Source of the DNA: Guyparkeria sp. SCN-R1
Lineage (GTDB): Bacteria > Pseudomonadota > Gammaproteobacteria > Halothiobacillales > Halothiobacillaceae
NCBI RefSeq assembly: GCF_003932495.1
Contig: NZ_QZMT01000007.1
Span: 60,892 to 124,891 of the forward strand
Direction: 5' to 3'
DNA: 64,000 bases
Shown here: in pieces, positions 8,989 through 16,614 of the stretch
Layout of the letters: each line of letters begins with the position of its first letter
How positions within the stretch are numbered: position 1 is the first letter of the stretch
Program-made: the position numbers and the translations under genes
Notes under the pieces: generated by a model
What the model was told of the DNA's origin: nothing
Database searches by the model: none
The model's input: only the letters and a program-made list of their open reading frames with translations

Positions 8989-9821
8989 AGATCTGGGCAG
9001 TTGCCAATCAGAAGGGCGGGGTGGGCAAGACCACCACCAGCGTGAGCCTGGCCGGTCACCTCGCCCGCGAAGGCAAGCGGGTTTTGCTGGTCGATCTCGA
9101 CCCGCACGGCTCGATGACGGTGTACTTCGGCATGGAGCCCGAGGCCCCGGGGGCGAGCGTCTACTCGCTGTTCAAGTCGGCGGCCGAAGGCCAGCCACTC
9201 GACCCGGCCCGCGTGGTGCATCCCACCGCGTTCGACGGTATCAGCCTGATGCCCGCCTCGACGGCCCTGGCCACCCTGGATCGCCAGCTGGGCATGCGCG
9301 ATGGCATGGGGCTGGTGCTCAAGCGCTCGATCGACCGCATCCGCGACGATTACGACTACGTGCTGATCGACTGCCCGCCGATCCTGGGCGTGACCATGGT
9401 CAACGCCCTGGCGCTGGCGGAATTCCTGATCGTGCCGGTGCAGACCGAGTTCCTGGCGCTCAAGGGGCTCGAACGGATGCTGCGCACCCTGGCGATGGTG
9501 CAGCGCTCGCGTCGCCAGCGACTGGAATACGTGATCCTGCCGACCATGTTCGATCGTCGTACTCGTGCCTCGCATGACACGCTGCGCCTCCTACACGACC
9601 GTTACCACGACGATGTCTGGACCGACGTCATCCCGATCGACACCCAATTCCGCGAGGCGAGTCGTCAGGGCAAGCCCTTGCCGATGATTCAACCCGACGC
9701 CCGCGGCAGCGAGGCGTACAAACAGTTTCTTCACTGGCTGGAGGCCCATGTCGGCGGGCAGGCGATGGCCCCGGCGGCCGAACTGGGCGCCAGCGGTGCC
9801 CGTCTGCAGGAGACCCGCTGA
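8985..9821 (+). CDS. ParA-family ATPase of the chemotaxis operon (ParC-like)
   Basis: This 278-residue ParA/Soj-type ATPase carries the deviant Walker A motif NQKGGVGKTTTSVS and the motifs LLVDLDPHGSMT and LIDCPPILG. It lies in the che operon between cheB and a CheW-like gene. In Vibrio and Pseudomonas, ParA homologues at this position (ParC in Vibrio) recruit chemotaxis arrays to the flagellated pole, and that role is inferred here from position rather than from a specific motif. It is not a chromosome partition protein by context, as no parB lies beside it. Overlaps at both ends (ATGA with cheB, one base with the next gene) point to coupled translation. Confidence 0.9.
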   Translation: MKIWAVANQKGGVGKTTTSVSLAGHLAREGKRVLLVDLDPHGSMTVYFGMEPEAPGASVYSLFKSAAEGQPLDPARVVHPTAFDGISLMPASTALATLDRQLGMRDGMGLVLKRSIDRIRDDYDYVLIDCPPILGVTMVNALALAEFLIVPVQTEFLALKGLERMLRTLAMVQRSRRQRLEYVILPTMFDRRTRASHDTLRLLHDRYHDDVWTDVIPIDTQFREASRQGKPLPMIQPDARGSEAYKQFLHWLEAHVGGQAMAPAAELGASGARLQETR

Positions 9822-10681
9822 TGGCCGCCGAGAAACAGACCGACAGCCGGCAATCGATCGTCGACCAGGATGCCGCGATCACGGCCTACCTCGATGGGTT
9901 GCTGCGCGACCCGGATGCCGACGAGGCGGCGGAGAGCAGTGCGCCGCGCAAGTCTCCGGGCCTCAAGGTGATCAATGTGCCGGAGTCGCCGGCCGCTGGT
10001 GCGCCGTCGGTCGATGAAGGCGCGGCGTCCACCGGTGACGACGCCCCATTGGAGTCGGCCGCGACCGTTGCGGCCCCGGACGTCGAGGCTTCGAACTCGT
10101 CGATCGAGTCCGAGGAGATGGACGCTTCGGAGACGGGGGCACCCGAGATAACTTCCGAGGAGGGGGCGTTCACTGCCCCCGAGTCGGTCGCTCCGGCCGA
10201 GCCACCGCCGGAGTCGGACGCCATGCAAGCCGAGCTCAGCGACTCGAGTCAGATGGCGGACGATGCGCGCTGGGGCTGGTTGCGTATCGGCGGCATGACC
10301 ATGGCGATTCCCGCTGATGCGATCGACTCGCGACATCCCGGCCCAGTCCTCGAACCGGTGCCCGGTGCCCCGTCACAGGTGGCCGGTGCCTTGTCCGTTG
10401 ACGGGCGTCCGCGACTTATCCTGTCGCTGGCCGCGCTCACGGGCATGCGGGGGCGTTCCGATGCCGAGACCGAGGTGCTCTTGCTGGGCAAGGGCGGCTT
10501 GTGGGGGGTGGCCGGCGAGCGTGTCGAGCAGCCGCCCGAACTGGACGACGAGTCCGTGGAGTGGCGTAACGAGGCCCAGCGTGCGGCTCGCCGTCCGTGG
10601 CTTGCGGGCACGGCGTCGGCAGCGGGCGTGGCCGTACTCGACGTCGCTGGCCTACGTGCGGCCCTGAAGGCGTCCCGGTAG
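9821..10681 (+). CDS. CheW-domain protein, ParP-like partner of the ParA-type ATPase
   Basis: The first roughly 130 of 286 residues form an acidic, Ala/Pro/Glu-rich disordered segment with a conserved-looking N-terminal stretch (AITAYLDGLLRDP). The C-terminal about 150 residues are a divergent CheW-like domain (WGWLRIGGMTMAIPADAID, VDGRPRLILSLAALTGM, LLLGKGGLWGVAGERV). This layout and the position directly after a ParA-like gene match ParP of Vibrio and its Pseudomonas counterpart, which links CheA and polar landmarks. The function is inferred from architecture and synteny. It overlaps the preceding stop by one base and is followed 28 bp later by cheW. Confidence 0.85.
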   Translation: MAAEKQTDSRQSIVDQDAAITAYLDGLLRDPDADEAAESSAPRKSPGLKVINVPESPAAGAPSVDEGAASTGDDAPLESAATVAAPDVEASNSSIESEEMDASETGAPEITSEEGAFTAPESVAPAEPPPESDAMQAELSDSSQMADDARWGWLRIGGMTMAIPADAIDSRHPGPVLEPVPGAPSQVAGALSVDGRPRLILSLAALTGMRGRSDAETEVLLLGKGGLWGVAGERVEQPPELDDESVEWRNEAQRAARRPWLAGTASAAGVAVLDVAGLRAALKASR

Positions 10682-10709
10682 TCGTGGCGGCGATCCAAGA
10701 GGTAAACAG

Positions 10710-11216
10710 ATGATGAATCAAGCGATGGAAAAGACCCGGACCCCGGAAGAGTACGACGAGGAGCTCGAGGCGCAGGATCAGGGGCCGTTGTCGCGCTGGG
10801 TCAATTTCACGGTCGACGACGAGACCTATGCCCTGAACGTGCTCGACGTCCAGGAGGTGCTGCGGGACGCCGAAATCACCCCGATTCCCGGTGCGCCGGA
10901 TGCCATCCTCGGCATCATCAATCTGCGCGGTAACGTGGTCACCGTGGTCGATGCGCGCACCTTCTTCGGCCTCGAAGAGAAGGGCTGGGATGAGAACAGC
11001 CGCATCATGGTCATCGAGGTGGCGTCGGGAGAGATCGTCGGTCTGGTGGTCGATAGCGTGGCCGAGGTGATCGCGCTGCCGCAGACGGTGGTCGATCAGG
11101 CCATGATGGCCGTCGCCGACGATCGTGCCCGTCACATTCTCGGCATCGTGCCGCAGGACGAGAAATTGATTATCCTTGTCGACATGAAGAGCCTCTCCGA
11201 CATCTCCGCGACATGA
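10710..11216 (+). CDS. cheW: Chemotaxis coupling protein CheW
   Basis: CheW couples chemoreceptors to CheA. The 168 residues form one CheW domain (VNFTVDDETYALNVLDVQEVL, then GIINLRGNVVTVVDAR, and GLVVDSVAEVI). A clear ribosome binding site, GAGG seven bases before the ATG, supports the start; a second ATG follows immediately. This is the canonical CheW; the preceding gene carries a degenerate version of the same fold. Confidence 0.96.
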   Translation: MMNQAMEKTRTPEEYDEELEAQDQGPLSRWVNFTVDDETYALNVLDVQEVLRDAEITPIPGAPDAILGIINLRGNVVTVVDARTFFGLEEKGWDENSRIMVIEVASGEIVGLVVDSVAEVIALPQTVVDQAMMAVADDRARHILGIVPQDEKLIILVDMKSLSDISAT

Positions 11217-11647
11217 TTGTCTCGCCTCTCTGGCTTGCTACCGCCGCCCTGATTCTGGGGTTGCTCGTCCTGCTGGTCACGTTGTCCCTGTATCGGGGTC
11301 TCAAGCGTGCCCAGCTCACGCGCGAACGATGGTTCCAGACCCAGATGGAGCGCCTCGAGCGCGAGAATCGCGGTCTCGAATCGGCGCTGGCCGGTTTCGG
11401 CCGGCATATCGATCAGATCGACGAGCGTGTCGAGACGCTGGCCGAACGCATCACCCAGCTCAACGCGCGGATCGATGCGGTGGCCTCGGACGACGATGAG
11501 CCCGGCTTCGGGCACGCCTTGCGATTGGCCTCGCAGGGGCGGGTAAGTGTCGATGAGCTGATCGAGGACTTCGGCCTGTCGGAAAGCGAGGCGCGCCTGC
11601 TGATGCGGGTCAATCGTCCCGAAGAGGATCGACGTTTCTCGCCCTGA
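11213..11647 (+). CDS. DUF2802 family protein of the chemotaxis operon
   Basis: This 144-residue protein starts with one membrane helix (about residues 3-25, LWLATAALILGLLVLLVTLS), then a charged coiled-coil segment (residues 30-90), and ends with a helical region (RVSVDELIEDFGLSESEARLLMRVNR) that looks like a small helix-turn-helix. It matches the uncharacterised DUF2802 family found as the last gene of this operon in Pseudomonas. Its function is not known; position suggests a role at the motor or chemotaxis array. The ATG overlaps the cheW stop (ATGA). Confidence 0.8.
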   Translation: MIVSPLWLATAALILGLLVLLVTLSLYRGLKRAQLTRERWFQTQMERLERENRGLESALAGFGRHIDQIDERVETLAERITQLNARIDAVASDDDEPGFGHALRLASQGRVSVDELIEDFGLSESEARLLMRVNRPEEDRRFSP

Positions 11648-11690
11648 CGTGGAGCACCTGCCGGATCGCTCCGTCAAACAGCAGAAACCT

Positions 11691-11719
11691 AAAAGGCCCG
11701 CCATTTGGCGGGCCTTTTT
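11691..11719. terminator. Bidirectional intrinsic terminator after the che operon
   Basis: A GC stem of GGCCCGCC and GGCGGGCC around an ATTT loop is flanked by A4 on the left and T5 on the right, so it can act on both strands. It separates the + strand che operon from the convergent aroE. Confidence 0.9.
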
Positions 11720-11738
11720 CATTGCAGCTGGATGCCGG

Positions 11739-12626
11739 TCAGTCCTCGGCGTCGCGCTCGGCGGCTTCCCGGATTTCCTGGCGCAACTGCTCACGCACCG
11801 GCGCGGTATCCGGGCGCTTGCCGTGCCAGAGGGCGAAGCTCTCGGCCGCCTGCTCGACCAGCATGCCCAAGCCATCCAGTGCCTGCGCGCCTCGCTCTTC
11901 GGCCCATTGCATGAAGACGGTCGGCTCGGCACCGTAGGCCATGTCGTAGGCTGCCGTGCCCGCACCGATCAGCGCATCCGGCAGGGGCGGGAGCTGGGCA
12001 CTAAGGCTCGCCGGCGTGGCGTTGATGATCAGGTCGAAGCGGGATTCCTCGATACCGGCCAACGGGCAGCCGGAGAGCAGACAGTCGCCGGCGGCATCGC
12101 TGAATTCCTCGACCAGGCCGTAGGCGCGATCGGGGTTGCGGTTGGCGACCACCAGTTCGCGCGGGGCTTCCTGCAGCAACGGGGCGAGTACGCCGCGCGT
12201 CGCACCCCCGGCACCCAGGATCAGCAACCGGCGGCCGGAGATCTTGACGCCGTGGAAGGCCAGGTCGTTTACCAGGCCGACCCCGTCGGTGTTGTCGGCG
12301 TAGATCGGCTCGTCAGGATTCGCCGGGAACACCAGGGTGTTGGCCGCCAGCGCACGCCGGGCACGCTCGCTATGCTGTCCGGCGAGATCGAAGGCCTGCA
12401 GCTTGAACGGCACGGTGACGTTCATGCCGCGGCCGCCTTTTTCGACGAAGGCGGTGACGGTTTCCTCGAAGCCGTCGATCGGTGCCCAGATCTTTTCGTA
12501 GGCCAGCTCGATCCCCAACTGCCGGGCGAAGGCCCGGTGGATCAGGGGCGAGCGTGAGTGCTCGATGGGGTTGCCGATAACGGCGTATAAAAGGGGCGTG
12601 TTGGGAGCCATTAAGGTCGGTGTCAC
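11739..12626 (-). CDS. aroE: Shikimate dehydrogenase AroE
   Basis: AroE reduces 3-dehydroshikimate to shikimate with NADPH in aromatic amino acid synthesis. Family motifs are GNPIEHSRSPLIH, MNVTVPFK with the catalytic lysine, ADNTDGVG, and the nucleotide-binding LGAGGATRG. The GTG at 12626 overlaps the upstream gene's stop as GTGA. An ATG five codons later (12611) gives a 290-residue protein and is equally possible; neither has a clear ribosome binding site. It is the last gene of a - strand run starting at rpiA. Confidence 0.95.
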   Translation of the reverse strand: MTPTLMAPNTPLLYAVIGNPIEHSRSPLIHRAFARQLGIELAYEKIWAPIDGFEETVTAFVEKGGRGMNVTVPFKLQAFDLAGQHSERARRALAANTLVFPANPDEPIYADNTDGVGLVNDLAFHGVKISGRRLLILGAGGATRGVLAPLLQEAPRELVVANRNPDRAYGLVEEFSDAAGDCLLSGCPLAGIEESRFDLIINATPASLSAQLPPLPDALIGAGTAAYDMAYGAEPTVFMQWAEERGAQALDGLGMLVEQAAESFALWHGKRPDTAPVREQLRQEIREAAERDAED

Positions 12627-13603
12627 AAATTCATGGGAGCCAGGTTCTCGCGCGACCAGGCGGCTCGTTCGGCCGCCGTTTCGTCGCGTGCGAGATGATC
12701 GACGTGCCGGTCGACTCGCTCGATACGGTGACGCAATCCCTCACCGTTTGCAATCTGGATGGAGAGCCCCGGGCGGGCGTTCAGCTCCAGGATCAGGGGG
12801 CCGAGATCCCGGTCGAGTACCACGTCCACACCCAAAAAGCCCAGGCCGGTCATGTCGCTGCATTTGGCTGCCATTTCCAGCAGCGACTGCCAACCGGGGA
12901 TGTCCACCCCGCTGATGGGCTCGCGCGTGTCCGGATGGTGGGTGACATGCCGGTTGTGAGCGACCCCGTCGAGTGTCTGACCGCCGGCCATGTCGACGCC
13001 GGCTCCAATGGCCCCCTGGTGGAGGTTGGCCTTGCCGTCGGACTGGGTGGTCGGCAGGCGCACCATCGCCATGACCGGATAGCCTCGATAAACGATGGTC
13101 CGGATGTCCGGCACGCCCTGGAAACTGATCTTCTCGAACAACGGGGAGAACTGCACCCGGTACTCGATCATCGCCACATCGGGACGCCCGCCGAGGCTGT
13201 AGGCGCCGGCCAGGATGTTGGAGATGTGTAGGGCGATCGCGTCGATGCTGACCGCCCGCCCCGAGCTCTTGCGGTAGACCAGCGGCTTGTCGGACTGTTT
13301 GCCGTCAATCACGAGGATGCCGTCCCCGCCCGCGCCGTTGGCCGGCTTGATCACGAACTCATCGTGGTCGCCCACAAGCTTGGACAGGTGCTTGATCTCG
13401 TGGGTGGTCCTAATCACCCCGTAGAGTGCCGGGACGTGGAGTCCGGCCTCCTCGGCCAGTTCCTTGGTCAGGAGCTTGTCATCGACCAGCGGATAGTAAC
13501 GGCGCGCGTTCATCTCGGCGATGAACTCGCCGTTGCGCTGGTTCATGCCCAGCACCCCCAACTCCTTGAGTCGGCGCGGGGTAATCGGCCAGTTGATGGC
13601 CAT
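12623..13603 (-). CDS. RimK-like ATP-grasp ligase (alpha-L-glutamate ligase-related)
   Basis: The 326-residue protein belongs to the ATP-grasp family related to RimK, which ligates glutamate or other amino acids to a carboxylate. Visible elements are GMNQRNGEFIAEMN at the N-terminus, the nucleotide-binding stretch DEFVIKPANGAGGDGI, and metal and ATP residues in GFLGVDVVLDRDLGPLILELNARPGL. The substrate is unknown. It overlaps by one base (TGATG) with the upstream membrane protein that carries an inactive transglutaminase domain and sits one gene from a retropepsin-like protein. This three-gene association is a recurring but poorly characterised proteobacterial module. Confidence 0.85.
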   Translation of the reverse strand: MAINWPITPRRLKELGVLGMNQRNGEFIAEMNARRYYPLVDDKLLTKELAEEAGLHVPALYGVIRTTHEIKHLSKLVGDHDEFVIKPANGAGGDGILVIDGKQSDKPLVYRKSSGRAVSIDAIALHISNILAGAYSLGGRPDVAMIEYRVQFSPLFEKISFQGVPDIRTIVYRGYPVMAMVRLPTTQSDGKANLHQGAIGAGVDMAGGQTLDGVAHNRHVTHHPDTREPISGVDIPGWQSLLEMAAKCSDMTGLGFLGVDVVLDRDLGPLILELNARPGLSIQIANGEGLRHRIERVDRHVDHLARDETAAERAAWSRENLAPMNL

Positions 13604-15162
13604 CAGCGGTCGTCTCCGGGAGGGGTGGGTCGGCGGGCGTGGGCCAATGTCTTGAAGGCGCGGAAACGGAACAGTTCCGTCAATCGGTACCCAGTGTAGC
13701 GGCCAACCAGCAGCGTAAAGGCCAGCACGACCAACAGCAGCTCGGGGAAGACGAAAAACAGATGGGTCACGTAGGCGTTGACCATCACGAGGTAGGCCAT
13801 TGCCGCGACGACCAGCGACCCGGTCGCCTGTGCCAGGGCGTCACCGGCACCGTGCTCCTCCCACACGATCGACACCCGCTCGATGGTCATCGCCAGGATA
13901 ACCATCGGGAACAGCCCGACCGACAGGCCGATGTCCAGCCCCAGGCGATGCGAGACGATACTGATCAGTGCCATCAACAGGATCACGACGATTACCACCG
14001 CGGCCAGTCGGGGTACCAGCAACAGCTTGAGGCGTTCGAGGTAGAAGCGGATCGCCAGGCCAAGAGCGACGATCAGGGTGAACAGCACCACGCCGGCGAC
14101 CAGTTGCGTTTCACGGAACGACAGCGCGATCAGTACGGGCATGAAGGTGCCGAAGGTGCGAATGCCGATCAGGTTGCGCAATAACACGATGATCAGCGCC
14201 CCCAGGGGCACCAGCAAGAGCACGCGGTAGGTGTTCTGCGCATCGATCGGCAGGTCGAGCAGGGAGAAGTCCATCAGTCGTGATTCGGCAATCGTCGATT
14301 GCAGCTGGGCGGTCTCCATGGCATCGCGCAGATTGCGCGTGGTCGCGAAGGTCAGCTCCACGCCCTCGAGCCCCGAGGTGGTCAGCGCCGGTTGATCGCC
14401 ATGCCACCAGACCAGGAATTGGCGTGGGTAACCCACCGCGCCCGTTTGCGGGTTGATCGGTACCCAGCGCCGCGAGTTGTGAACCTCGAGCCAAGTGGTC
14501 GGCCTGAGATTGCGTCCCTCGTCGGTCAGCATCACGCCATGGGACATGCGTGCCGGGATACGGGCGATTGCCAACAGGCGGATGGCCAGTCGGGTGCGTT
14601 CGGTCTCGTTAGCGTCGGGCTTGAGGAACGCGGCGATATTCTCGTTCGGTCGACTGGCGTTGACCTCCTTGACCAGCAGGGTGGCGAAGGTCTGGATGTC
14701 CGCCGAATCGGCACGAATATCCTCGACGAACGACTCGGCGGCCGACTTGAGCGGCTCCTCGAGCTTTGGCGGTGCTGCCGGCCCGGGGTAGGACGAGGGC
14801 TGGATTTCCTCCTGATCGCGGTAGACCGTCGCCTGGTAGTACAGGGTTTGATTGCCTTCGGGGGACCGTTTGGTCCAGACCGCTTCGCGTTGCCGGTCGC
14901 TCGATTGGGTGGTCAGGCCCCAGCCGCGCGAGACAAAGCCTTCATCGAGCAGGGTGTAGTGTGGCGGGTCGCTCGCCAGGGCGAACCGTACCGAGGCCGG
15001 GGCCGTGCCCGGGTTCACCGCGATCTGTGCCTCGACTGTCCAGGTTTCCGTCTCGCGGTCCGGCGTGAGCGGAAAGCCCAGAGCGCTGTACTTGTAGTAC
15101 GCCACCGAAAGGCCCACCAGGGTCAGCAGGAAAACAACGGACAGCAGGTGGATTCGTCTCAT
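13603..15162 (-). CDS. Membrane protein with inactive transglutaminase domain and seven helices
   Basis: The 519 residues begin with a membrane anchor (about 5-25). A periplasmic region of roughly 210 residues follows, with a transglutaminase-like fold (RLAIRLLAIARIPARMSHGV, TWLEVHNSRRWVPINPQTG) in which the catalytic cysteine expected before this segment is not seen. About seven hydrophobic helices then run from residue 295 to 490 (for example VLLLVPLGALIIVLL). This matches the family described as inactive transglutaminase fused to seven transmembrane helices. Function is unknown; binding of a peptide or amide substrate for the linked ATP-grasp ligase is an inference. Confidence 0.85.
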   Translation of the reverse strand: MRRIHLLSVVFLLTLVGLSVAYYKYSALGFPLTPDRETETWTVEAQIAVNPGTAPASVRFALASDPPHYTLLDEGFVSRGWGLTTQSSDRQREAVWTKRSPEGNQTLYYQATVYRDQEEIQPSSYPGPAAPPKLEEPLKSAAESFVEDIRADSADIQTFATLLVKEVNASRPNENIAAFLKPDANETERTRLAIRLLAIARIPARMSHGVMLTDEGRNLRPTTWLEVHNSRRWVPINPQTGAVGYPRQFLVWWHGDQPALTTSGLEGVELTFATTRNLRDAMETAQLQSTIAESRLMDFSLLDLPIDAQNTYRVLLLVPLGALIIVLLRNLIGIRTFGTFMPVLIALSFRETQLVAGVVLFTLIVALGLAIRFYLERLKLLLVPRLAAVVIVVILLMALISIVSHRLGLDIGLSVGLFPMVILAMTIERVSIVWEEHGAGDALAQATGSLVVAAMAYLVMVNAYVTHLFFVFPELLLVVLAFTLLVGRYTGYRLTELFRFRAFKTLAHARRPTPPGDDR

Positions 15163-15226
15163 GATGGCGTGTTGGGCTCCAGTGGATCTCGGCGGCGGGT
15201 TGGGCGGTCATGCGCCTGGAATGAAG

Positions 15227-15247
15227 CGGCCGGCAGCTTGCCGGCCG
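15227..15247. other. Perfect 9-bp hairpin between the retropepsin and membrane-protein genes
   Basis: CGGCCGGCA and TGCCGGCCG flank a three-base loop in the 98-bp gap. No T-run follows on the transcribed (-) strand, so it is not a standard terminator; it may stabilise mRNA ends or attenuate expression of the downstream genes. Confidence 0.5.
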
Positions 15248-15260
15248 GGTAGAACGGGCG

Positions 15261-15773
15261 TTACTTGCAGTCCGGGTCGTCGGTGAAACGTTCGCCCGGA
15301 TCGACGATGATCCGTCCCGCCATATGGTTGCGGCCGACCAGCACCGGGTAGTTGAACCCGTCGCGGTTGTTGAGAGTGACCTCTTCCTCGATTTCCGTGC
15401 TATCGACGCAGATGGTCAGGTCGACCACGTACCGGGTATCCGGCTTCCCTTCGTGGCGCTTGATCTTGACCGTGCGCTCCACCGGTCGCTCAAGCCACTT
15501 TTCGGTGCCGGTATCCCGATCAACGACCTTGAAGCGAACCCAGTCCTCGTCGTCCTTCTCGAACGGCTCGATCTCCCGTGCGTCGATCGAGGAGGTAGTG
15601 GCGCCCGTGTCGAGCTTGGCCTCCATGACCCAGCCGAGTTCCATAACCTTGACGTCCTCGAGGTAACCGAAGATTTCTTTCTCCTCTGCCTGAAGTGGTG
15701 CGGCGAGGGAGAGGGTCAGCAACGCGGCCGTCAGGACCTGGCCGGTGCGGGTCAAACGTTTGGCTGTGCACAT
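15261..15773 (-). CDS. Secreted retropepsin-like aspartic protease family protein
   Basis: The 170-residue protein has a signal peptide (about residues 1-28, ending APLQAEEK) and a single retropepsin-like domain. The family aspartate lies in AKLDTGATTSSIDA, followed by a flap-like segment (WVRFKVVDRDTG) and the end motif FNYPVLVGRNHM. This family was formerly annotated as ATP-dependent zinc protease. It is the first member of a trio with the membrane protein and RimK-like ligase downstream. Proteolytic activity is predicted from the DTGA motif only. It starts nine bases after rpiA. Confidence 0.85.
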   Translation of the reverse strand: MCTAKRLTRTGQVLTAALLTLSLAAPLQAEEKEIFGYLEDVKVMELGWVMEAKLDTGATTSSIDAREIEPFEKDDEDWVRFKVVDRDTGTEKWLERPVERTVKIKRHEGKPDTRYVVDLTICVDSTEIEEEVTLNNRDGFNYPVLVGRNHMAGRIIVDPGERFTDDPDCK

Positions 15774-15781
15774 AAAGAACC

Positions 15782-16447
15782 TTACCCGTCGATCTTGCGG
15801 ATGTCTCCGTCCGCCGTGCCCAGAATCAGGACGTCGGCCGGACGCAGGGCGAAAATACCGACGGTTACGACGCCGGGAAGGTCGTTGAGTTCCGCCTCGA
15901 GTTTGGCCGGCTCCATGATGCGCAGGTTGTGTACATCGAGGATCTGGTTGCCGTTGTCGGTCACAAAACCATCGCGATAGACCGGCTGGCCGCCGCGCTT
16001 GACCAATTCGCGGGCGATCATGCTGCGCGCCATCGGGATCACCTCGACCGGCAGCGGGAAGTCGCCCAGGACGTCGACCAGCTTGGTCTCGTCGGCAATG
16101 CAGACGAACTTGTCGGCCAGCTGCGCGATGATCTTCTCGCGGGTCAGGGCGCCGCCGCCACCCTTGATCAGCTGCAGGTTCTCGTTGGATTCGTCTGCGC
16201 CGTCGATATAGACCGGTACCGAGTCGACGCTGTTGAGGTCGAATACCTCGATGCCATGATCCTTCAGGCGCTGGGTGCTGGCCTCGGAGCTGGAGACCGC
16301 GCCCTCGATCCGATTCTTGATCTTGGCCAGCTCGTCGATGAAGTAGTTGACCGTCGAGCCGGTGCCCACGCCGACGACGCTGCCGGCCGGGACGTATTCG
16401 ATCGCGGCCTGGGCGGCCAGTTTCTTGCCATGTTCCGTGTTGCTCAT
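15782..16447 (-). CDS. rpiA: Ribose-5-phosphate isomerase A
   Basis: RpiA interconverts ribose 5-phosphate and ribulose 5-phosphate in the pentose phosphate and Calvin pathways. The 221 residues contain the family signatures [40 protein letters not shown] with the catalytic acidic residues, and [14 protein letters not shown]. Length and motifs are typical. It is divergent from ilvA across a 167-bp region and appears to lead the - strand run through aroE. Confidence 0.97.
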   Translation of the reverse strand: MSNTEHGKKLAAQAAIEYVPAGSVVGVGTGSTVNYFIDELAKIKNRIEGAVSSSEASTQRLKDHGIEVFDLNSVDSVPVYIDGADESNENLQLIKGGGGALTREKIIAQLADKFVCIADETKLVDVLGDFPLPVEVIPMARSMIARELVKRGGQPVYRDGFVTDNGNQILDVHNLRIMEPAKLEAELNDLPGVVTVGIFALRPADVLILGTADGDIRKIDG

Positions 16448-16511
16448 TGTGGTCTCACTCTAGTCGGGATCGGGCCCCACCAGAGCGGCGTGACGCCGTG
16501 GGGCCCGAGGT

Positions 16512-16541
16512 TTGTCCGGGTTTCTGATAACCTCCTATCCT
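16512..16541 (+). promoter_or_regulatory. Possible sigma-70 promoter for ilvA
   Basis: TTGTCC at 16512-16517 and TATCCT at 16536-16541 are 18 bp apart in the AT-richer part of the rpiA-ilvA divergent region. The match is moderate and no other element supports it. Confidence 0.3.
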
Positions 16542-16614
16542 ATATCACTACCACCGTTTGGCGGGCAACAACCCCCAAAAAACGGCGCCCAACCATCCAT
16601 CACGAGGTGCGGAC

